Source: Adiantum capillus-veneris (taxonomy: Eukaryota; Streptophyta; Polypodiopsida; Polypodiales; Pteridaceae). From it: a stretch of DNA of 64,000 bases. Each line of letters begins with the position of its first letter. Position 1 is the stretch's first letter. Below are positions 57,289 through 64,000 of the stretch, one piece after another. The DNA is taken from positions 65,950,003-66,014,002 of the forward strand of contig CM043957.1 of NCBI GenBank assembly GCA_014529385.2. Direction: 5' to 3'. The translations under genes and the position numbers were made by a program. The notes beneath the pieces are model-generated. The model was not told where the DNA came from, made no database searches, and saw only the letters and a list, made by a program, of their open reading frames with translations.

Positions 57289-59208
57289 GTGATTGAGAAG
57301 TTAAATGAATCTTTAAGCAGCTTGTCAATTCACCTTGCACAAGCCGTAGGTCCAAAGGGACAAGCAAAGAAGTCTAAAGAGCGAGACCCACGACCTAGGA
57401 GAGTCTTGCAATGTTGGAATTGCGGTGAGTCTGGACATGGGATGTATAATTGTCCTTGGCCCCGTGGGGAGCCAGGGAGACCTAACTTGAATTACCCAGT
57501 GATGAATGCAGGTGAAGGAACTAGTCAGCAACCACGGCTTATACAAAGGCCAAATGGAGCAAGACCACCTCCACAAGGAGTGGAAGGAGTTCCACCTTTG
57601 CCAGACCCAAACGTGCATGTGGTAGAGGTGACAAATTCAAGAGAGGTTGACATGGAAGCAAATGGCATTAAGCGTGGCCGAGGGAAAGGTAAGGAGAAAG
57701 AAGGAGTTACATCACAAAGTGACCATGGACGAGAAAAGAAGGCAAAGGAGACCAAAGAAGCTAAGAGGACTCGACGTCGTATCAACCTCCAAGACTTTCC
57801 TCTTGGACATGGAATGGCTCCATACAACCTGTTGGAAGACATGAGAGGTAAGGGTCCTGATATCTCATGGCCTCAATTTCTTGCATTATGTCCACAAGCT
57901 AGGAGGGATTTAACAAGGGCAGTTAGCACTAGGAGAAAGGTAAAAGAGAGTGTGCGTGTTGTAAAAATTGCACAAGCTGAAATGAATGAGGACATTACAC
58001 CTGTGCTAGATTGTTACATAAAAGTAAGATTGGTTAGGAAAGGTCTAGTGGATGGGGGTGCACAAATTTGCATCATGACAGAGGGACTCATGCAAAAACT
58101 AGGCATGCGCATCCATGAGACACCTGAAATTAAGGTCAAGATGGCAAACAATAGCAAGGCTAGGTGCGTAGGCATTTGTAAAAATGTTTTTGTGGAGGCC
58201 TTTGGCATTAAGAAGGCAGTGGATTTCTATGTCATGTCTACCAAAGGAAATGGTTACCCATTTATCCTAGGGAGACCATGGCTAATGAAAATGCGAGCTT
58301 TGCAGGATTGGGAGAGTGGAAAGCTAATTTGCAGGAACGACAATCATAAGAAGGTTGTCTTTGACTTGAAGGAGCAACGCCAAGAGGAGCTCCATGAAGA
58401 ATCATCTCAAAGTGAGACGGAAGAAGGTTGGAGCGATAACACTTCAGAAGAAGAAAGTAGCGGCAGCATTACTGAAGAGGAGTCTTCCATCAAATTCATG
58501 GGGGTAAGGTTTAAGCCAACCAACCAAGAGACCTCTTGTCAAGGTTTGGAGGAGGTAGGTTCCCAAGAGAACCAAAAAGTGGAAGATGAAAGAATTCTAG
58601 AAGGTATGCTATCTACAACACTTACAAAGGATGAAAGAGAGGAGTTCAAATGTGTGCTAAGGAAATTTCCTAGGCTTTTTGCTAAAGACTACACCGATGT
58701 GTGTGGAGTAGATGCTGTTCAACACAAAATTGAGCTGAAGCCAGAGGCCACACCTAAGGCTCAGAAGCTACGAAGGCTAGGAGTCATCAAGGAGCAGGCT
58801 TTACTCAAGGAGGTAAGAAAGCTTCTAGCAGCAGGTTTCATTTATCCAGTGGAGAATTCAGAGTGGGTCTCTCCTGTTGTTGTCACTCCTAAGAAAAACG
58901 GAAAGTGGAGGGTGTGTGTGGATTACCGTCCACTCAATGAGGCAAAAAAAAGAGACCACTTTCCCCTCCCATTTCAGGATGAGATACTAAATGAGGTAGC
59001 TGGTCATGAGAAGTACACTATGTGTGATGGCTACTCAGGCTACTTTCAAATAGGTATCGCATTGGAAGATCAATTGAAAACAACCTTTATCACTCCTTGG
59101 GGTTGTTATGCTTTTAGAGTCATGCCATTTGGTCTGACAAATGCCGCCTGCAACATTCCAACGTTTCATGAACATGGTGTTTCAAGCATTCTTTGGAAAG
59201 TCAATTAG
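57289..59208 (+). pseudogene. E3 zinc knuckle, protease and reverse transcriptase (639-aa open frame)
   Basis: In frame with gag. It has a CCHC knuckle CWNCGESGHGMYNC (residues about 42-55), the basic KRTRRR with LQDFPLGHGMAPYNLLEDM, protease LVDGGAQICIMT (about 252-263) with ILGRPWLMKMRALQDW, and an acidic Ser/Glu-rich linker. RT from about residue 500: WVSPVVVTPKKNGKWRVCVD, YTMCDGYSGYFQIGIALED and TTFITPWGCYAFRVMPFGLT. A one-base insertion at about 59150 shifts the rest. Confidence 0.9.
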
Positions 59209-59729
59209 GGTGTTCATTGATGACTTCTACATTTATAGCTCAAAATCATTGCATCTACAAAGGGTAGAAGAAGGTTTAAAGAAGCTGTACGACATGGGAG
59301 GTCAACTCAAGCCCGACAAGTGCCACATAGGTGAGGATGAAGTGATCTTGCTCGGTCACAAGGTTTCCTATAAAGGCATTGAGGTGGATCCTTCAAAGGC
59401 AAAGGCTCTTATTGAGCTCCCATCGCCGAAAAGTCTTAAGGAGGTCATCTCTTTCATTCAGAAGCACGCTTCATTCACTTAGCCTCGGAGTTGCTTCATC
59501 CTTTGCAAAAGTTGACACAACAAGTAGAATTTGCATGGTCTGATGAGCTTGAAGAGTATTTTTGTAACATTAAAGTCATTTTGTCAAAGCTACCAACACT
59601 CATGCCTCCTTGTTGGGAGTACACATTCTTTGTTAGCTCTAGTGGTGGAAGGGAAACAATTGGTGTTGTGTTGCTACAACAAGATTGTTAACCCTCACGG
59701 CACACGGACACCCTATGATCTATAAACGT
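59141..59729 (+). pseudogene. E3 reverse transcriptase end and start of RNase H
   Basis: The shifted frame 59141-59482 has PATFQRFMNMVFQAFFG and the catalytic VFIDDFYIYSS, then LLGHKVSYKGIEVDPSKAKA, with Ser where E1 and E2 have TAA. The frame shifts again near 59485: LHPLQKLTQQVEFAW, FFVSSSGGRETIGVVLLQQD (first RNase H Asp absent, as in E1 and E2). It stops at the E4 insertion after MIYKR. Confidence 0.85.
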
Positions 59730-59978
59730 TGTATTATTTAGAGTCAGGTACCGGGGTTGTCGGACCAATAGGAAAAGGGTAAGGGTGATCGCCGATGAGC
59801 AGCGCACTCTAACTGGGACATTCAAGGGATTAGTTGGCTAAGCATAGGCGCCCAAGTGTGAATGGGGTGAGCTCATATAAAAGCCAACTAAACCTAATTT
59901 TTACTCATTCTCTCATTTGTGCAATAGAAGAGTGCTCTTGCTCCATCTCCATCTCCATCTTCTTCTTCTTCACCTCCT

Positions 59979-60030
<52 letters not shown>

Positions 60031-60275
60031 TGTGTGTGCGATCGAGCATTACGAAGGCACGACGGCGGCGAAGCGGTTGAGCGCGGCACGACTGCAGCTT
60101 CTTCTTCATCGCGGCGAGGAATCCACCACGAAGGCGAGCGTAGAGCGGTGAGTGACACACCCTTTGCTCTCTTGAGCTTGCTAGTTTAGGCTTGTTGTGT
60201 GCTTGGAGCCATTTGTGGCTCGCACATGGTGTATCGGCAAGTCCCTTGCTTCGACAGTGCGGCAAGGAGCGCACA
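59730..60275 (+). repeat. E4 5' LTR (546 bp)
   Basis: Starts TGTATTATTTAGAGTC right after ACGT (59726-59729) and ends GGAGCGCACA before the PBS. A TATAAAAG box is at about 59875. (GT)n/(GA)n is at 59978-60025. No 3' copy is seen before the window ends, so the start is supported by the break in E3 and the TG terminus. Confidence 0.7.
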
Positions 60276-60279
60276 TTTT

Positions 60280-60297
60280 TGGCGCCGCTGCCGGGGA
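60280..60297 (+). promoter_or_regulatory. E4 primer binding site
   Basis: TGGCGCCGCTGCCGGGGA, four bases after the LTR. It fits the tRNA-Asp-type site common in plant Tat and Athila elements (TGGCGCCGTTGCCGGGGA), with one difference. Confidence 0.8.
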
Positions 60298-61212
60298 TAC
60301 GCCCTACACTAAGCTCGGTTAGCACTTTACGCTTTCTTGTGGTGCAATTTCTATCATAGGAAAGGCAGGGAATGAGTGTGTGTAGTTGTGTGGAGATTTC
60401 TGTTTTTTGCGTTTTCTACGTTTTCTGGTTTGCACTGCACAGTTAGCATTTCTTGCGATTTTGCATTTTCTGCATTTTCTGGTTCTGTCAAGTTTCAATT
60501 TCTGCATTTTTCTGCATTTTCTGTGTTTTTTCAATTTTCTACATTTCTTGCGTTTTGTCAATTTCTGCAATTTCTGCGTTTTCAATTTTTGCATTAAAAA
60601 AAAAAAAAAACTTTAATTTTTTTGGAAAAAAAAAAATTCTGAAAAAAAATAATCGAAAAATAAAAACGCGAGTGAGCGGGCGGTTAAATTTTTCGAAAAT
60701 AAAAAACCAGTGAGAAACGGTTAAATTTTTCGAAAATAAAAAACGTGAGTCTTAAAACGGACGGGTTGGTTTGTATAAAAGATAGATCGGGATCGGGATC
60801 ATTTCCCCAAGCCCAAGCCCAAGCCCAGGCCCAGGCCTCATTCCTATGATATATACTAGACTCACTCTTATATATATACCCTACTCCCTCAAGAGGGAAT
60901 GAGAGCATGTGGGACAAGTCCTCCACTCTCCTCCCTTCTCTTCCCACTTGCACCCTTAGACTTTCTAGTTTGGGCCTAGTTCCCTACTAGAAATTGACAG
61001 TTTTAGGGATTCCGAGGGCATAGAGTGACCAAACGGAGGGCTGTAAAGCACGGCACGACCCTCTGGCCGATACACTCGTTTCGAGCTATCACACGGCCCA
61101 TTCCACGACACGCTCTAAAAAATCTAGCAAAAAAACAAACAAAAAACACGCTAAAAACTAGTCACAAGGCCTCCTAGAGCAGCTTTTTGACACCTTAGGG
61201 TATCAAAAGCAC
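60298..61212 (+). other. E4 leader with simple repeats
   Basis: Contains a TTTTCTGCATTTTCTG-type array (60400-60600), A/T runs, a repeated TTAAATTTTTCGAAAATAAA (60685 and 60720) and (CCCAAG)n at 60802-60836. Open frames here are translations of repeats. No gene. Confidence 0.75.
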
Positions 61213-62979
61213 ATGCACTTACGCTCTGGGCGGGTGCTAGAACACGAGCATATTGAGGGTGCCTCTGTTCATACGGACACCCATTACCCATCCACGATAA
61301 GCTCTAGACCCTCAGCGGGGGCACAAGGTAGCACCACCCAAGACCCTAAAATAGCCGCTAGTGATTCCTCCTCCGACTCGGAGATCATGGAAGCATACCC
61401 TACCCAAAACACTGAGAGAGAAGGCCATGCACCTCTCGAAGCTCCACAGCCTAGTACTAGTATGTTTAGCCGTTTCATGGAAACATTAGGTAGAGCCACT
61501 CGCTCGGAACCTGATGCAAATGAAGCACACGAAGGGGGTGGGGAAGTGGACTCTCCTTTCACATCGCACGTGGACCCCACACCCCCAAAGAGTGTCCATG
61601 TGGATATCCTGCCAACTTCTTACCAAGAAGGCCCTGTTGAGCTGCCTCCTTCAGAAGTTCCCTCTAGAGTACCGTTGGTGACAAGTAAAACCACGGGGAG
61701 CAACATTGCTTCTACCTCACAAGAAACCGTTAACATGTCGACTCTAGAAGGATTGTTCATTAATGATCATTGGACATACGACCTCCACACTGAGGTGTTG
61801 ACGGATCTACACTGTGGCCACGCCTACCATGTAGGATGGATAGAGATTGTACAATCCACCTCTAGTGCCACGAGCATCGAAGATCAACAGAAAATGATCT
61901 GTAATGTTATCCATGGCATTATTCAATCAGAAAGGCAAAACCGAGGGGTAAATATACTCTCAACTGGCCCCATGAGATTTCTAGATACGAGCAAGGCTCA
62001 ACAGCCTACTCTATCACAAATGGAGACTCCTCTAATGAGCCCCATGGACCCATCTTACGTCATTTCACCTGGGGTCTCTATGCAATCTGAGCCTCCGGGC
62101 GACAACTTTAGCTTCCCTAACTTGGCTCAACCCTCTATTAAGGAAAACACAAGGCTCACTCCAGGGATAAGCCTGACAGAGAATGTACCGATGACATCTA
62201 CGGTTAGCGCAGTGCCACTACCTAGTGTCATAGTACCTAATATGGGGCCTCGATCGTATGTGCCTCTAGCCCCTTATGCACACATGGAAATCGAAGAGGA
62301 TGGGTTGGACTCTGACACACCTCTACGATACCCTATTGAGTTAAATAGTGCCTATGGAAAAGTGCTATATAACGCCTTATTGGACACGGGTGCTAAATAT
62401 AATCTGCTATCCTATGGGGTGTGGTGTCAGTTAGGGAAACCACCTCTATCTGAGAGTATTATCCAAGTCAAGGGTGTCAATAAGAAAAAAACTACGATTT
62501 TTGGAATCTGGCACACTTCTGTCAGTTATGACAATGGAATTGTAGCTCAAGACTTTTTGGTCATGCCTACTGGAACTATGGAGGGTAATATAAACCTAGG
62601 CCGCACGTGGATGATAGCCACCAAATGCACTATTGATTGGGGGACTGGGGGTGTTACAACGCAAAAGACAACTCTTAGCCCTACCACTCAAGCCATAGTC
62701 CCTGAGATATTGCCTAAGGAAATAAAACCCAAGACATTGCATGTCCAGGAGGTTGAACCATACGTCCCCATAGCCCAACTCTCTAGAGCTTCAACTGATG
62801 TAGTTGAAAGAAAGCTTGAGACACACAAGACTCATCCTAAGGTAACGAAGAAAACATACAAGTGGGTCCCTAAAGCTTCTTTAGTGACCATAGCTAGTGC
62901 TAAAAGACAGAAGCCTTGTAAGAAACGTACCACTCGCTCCAAGAAAAGTAAGAAAATGTTGCGATGGATCCCTAAATGA
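61213..62979 (+). CDS. E4 gag/protease-like ORF, 588 aa
   Basis: Intact. It starts MHLRSGRVLEHEHIEGAS, an xLRSGR opening seen in gypsy polyproteins. Long Ser/Pro/Thr-rich stretches follow, with SSATSIEDQQKMICNVIHG in the middle. Near residue 391 is LLDTGAKYNLLSYGVWCQLG, a canonical retropepsin site with DTG, followed by QDFLVMPTGTMEGNINLGRT. The C-terminus is Lys/Arg-rich with YKWVPK and LRWIPK. No zinc knuckle and no RT. It could be the 5' part of a larger pol outside the window or a non-autonomous element product. Confidence 0.65.
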   Translation: MHLRSGRVLEHEHIEGASVHTDTHYPSTISSRPSAGAQGSTTQDPKIAASDSSSDSEIMEAYPTQNTEREGHAPLEAPQPSTSMFSRFMETLGRATRSEPDANEAHEGGGEVDSPFTSHVDPTPPKSVHVDILPTSYQEGPVELPPSEVPSRVPLVTSKTTGSNIASTSQETVNMSTLEGLFINDHWTYDLHTEVLTDLHCGHAYHVGWIEIVQSTSSATSIEDQQKMICNVIHGIIQSERQNRGVNILSTGPMRFLDTSKAQQPTLSQMETPLMSPMDPSYVISPGVSMQSEPPGDNFSFPNLAQPSIKENTRLTPGISLTENVPMTSTVSAVPLPSVIVPNMGPRSYVPLAPYAHMEIEEDGLDSDTPLRYPIELNSAYGKVLYNALLDTGAKYNLLSYGVWCQLGKPPLSESIIQVKGVNKKKTTIFGIWHTSVSYDNGIVAQDFLVMPTGTMEGNINLGRTWMIATKCTIDWGTGGVTTQKTTLSPTTQAIVPEILPKEIKPKTLHVQEVEPYVPIAQLSRASTDVVERKLETHKTHPKVTKKTYKWVPKASLVTIASAKRQKPCKKRTTRSKKSKKMLRWIPK

Positions 62980-63246
62980 CTATTGGAAGCCCAAGGCTAC
63001 TATCAAGGAAATGATCAAATCTGGGTGCCAAAACGTAGATTGTGCTCTTACCTATCACCTGACCCAAGTGAGCCCAATCCCGTATCTCCAAAACGAATCA
63101 ATGATCGTGGAAAGAAAAAAATCACAGAATGCTACACACCCGCTCCCGAGCTAGTTTGGGTACCAAAGAAAGAACGATTTGTTCCACCTAGCTCAGGAAG
63201 GGGGAGTCCCATGAAGCTTCTAGCTCCTCATGTAATACATCCATAG
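62980..63246 (+). pseudogene. E4 ORF continuation after TGA
   Basis: Same frame as the 588-aa ORF after one TGA: QIWVPKRRLCSYLSPDPSEP and ELVWVPKKERFVPPSS. With the two before the stop this makes four W(V/I)PK motifs within about 120 residues. I infer one longer protein broken by the stop. Confidence 0.5.
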
Positions 63247-64000
63247 AGGTAAAAGCTTCTACACAGCCTCCATCTATAGTAGTGGACCTCCATGAAGCTA
63301 CAAAAGAATCCACACATCCCAGTGTTCAAGAATCACCTGATGAACCACTTCAAGTTCGATCCTGGGAGAGTACCTTACCACCCTTGCAACTTGACGAGGC
63401 ACCTAGGGTAATAGAAAACTACTGGCAAAAATCCTCACCTATTACCAACTGAAACAATTAGTTTCAAAGGGTGACAAGCTCATTTCAAACGGTATGATCT
63501 ACCCAAGGAAGGGGGGAGTGTTTGTGGACAGTCATCATTCATTTGTTCCCCTCTCAACCTTTCTCCCTGACCTCTTAATCTCCGATCTTAGGGAATGTAC
63601 ATATAAAGCTTTATACTCACAAAAAAACAAAAAATAAAGATCAAGAGAAATTAGCAAACGAGTATGCACATTGAAAGTCAAAACATTGACTCAGACCTAC
63701 ACATGTCACATCTGGTACAGTGAAACAGAAACCTATGCCATAAAACACCTTTGATCCTCATCACTTGAGTGATGGAGGGTAGGTAAGATTAGTACGATAG
63801 GAGTGTTTCTGTTTTAGAGTTGAGAGATTAGCAAAGTTCTCTTTTCCCACTGATGTGCCTCCTAGAGGTATTGTTTTTGTTTCATAGTGTGTACAGGAGC
63901 ATGTTGCTATTGATAGGATTTGGACCTTCATGGAACCTTTCTCTCGTTCACACTTCAAATCAAGCGCGACCATCAACACAAACAGGTGTTTCTTGTCCAT
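63247..64000. other. E4 3' region or next element; no gene recognised
   Basis: A polypurine-like AAGGAAGGGGGGAG lies at 63507-63520, followed by TGTTTGTGGACAG and, at about 63600, a CATATAAAGC box. This looks like a PPT and the start of an LTR, but it does not match the E4 5' LTR. The frame at 63761-64000 (minus) has no recognisable domain. Confidence 0.4.

Larger units (their letters stand above)
53445..59729 (+). mobile_element. E3: Tat-type Ty3/gypsy element, 3' part cut by E4
   Basis: Plus-strand element: LTR 53445-56061, PBS 56066-56083, two leader ORFs, gag, protease, RT, and part of RNase H. It is interrupted at ACGT (59726-59729) by E4, and its 3' half must lie beyond the window. The base before the LTR is GTAT, not ACGT; an ACGT lies seven bases further out (53434-53437). 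The solo LTR at 33931-36485 belongs to the same family. Confidence 0.85.

Noticed and set aside
15010-58060. DGG protease active site as a new catalytic variant
   Set aside because: Asp-Gly-Gly occurs widely in plant Tat-type proteases, so its presence in five fragments here is a lineage mark and not a novelty.
59834-60713. Several open frames over the E4 LTR and leader
   Set aside because: They come from GT/GA runs and the TTTTCTGCA repeat; no domain and both strands are open.

Overview
This window is nuclear DNA of a land plant with a large, repeat-rich genome. The evidence is Tat-type Ty3/gypsy elements with a second RNase H, Ty1/copia with an initiator-Met-tRNA primer site, En/Spm (CACTA) TNP2 transposases with introns, long microsatellites and 2.6-kb LTRs. 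A fern or other spore-bearing plant would fit, but nothing here fixes the species. I find no convincing host gene, tRNA, rRNA or CRISPR. The whole 64 kb can be read as transposons nested in transposons, mostly decayed.

Layout. 1-2.99 kb: a gypsy protease scrap, a CACTA TNP2 scrap (A1), CCTAA-rich DNA and a tandem array of near-perfect palindromes. 3.3-5.13 kb: truncated copia element on the minus strand (gag start, leader, PBS, LTR). 5.4-18.95 kb: CACTA copy A2 (minus strand TNP2, subterminal repeats), interrupted by a 1.33-kb TTAA-flanked inverted-repeat element (6086-7412) and by a complete 8.5-kb Tat-type element E1 (10183-18639). 19-20.7 kb: microsatellites and the upstream repeats of CACTA copy C. 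20.7-33.9 kb: CACTA C (plus strand TNP2, then a TNPA-like gene), interrupted by a 7.1-kb Tat-type element E2 (20948-28092). 33931-36485: solo LTR. 36.5-39.55 kb: decayed copia, joined in frame to a chromovirus (39.55-42.3 kb) with two chromodomains; its probable 3' LTR follows. 45.4-48.87 kb: CACTA copy B, a mirror image of A2. 48.87-52.98 kb: an inverted-repeat unit carrying gypsy fragments on both strands. 53445-59729: element E3 (plus strand), cut by element E4 at 59730, which runs to or past the window end and carries a 588-aa gag/protease-like ORF but no visible reverse transcriptase.

The most interesting signals are these. (1) Three LTR insertions with both ends visible are flanked by the same 4-bp duplication ACGT, each followed by GT, and a fourth has ACGT on its only visible side. 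(2) A small unrecognised protein of 70-80 aa is encoded upstream of gag, in the gag frame, in E1 and, as a tandem pair, in E3. (3) There is a piggyBac-like TTAA element in a plant. (4) The same in-frame TAA lies at the same reverse-transcriptase position in two different elements. (5) The chromodomain of the chromovirus is duplicated in frame. (6) A palindrome satellite has a period of about 173 bp.
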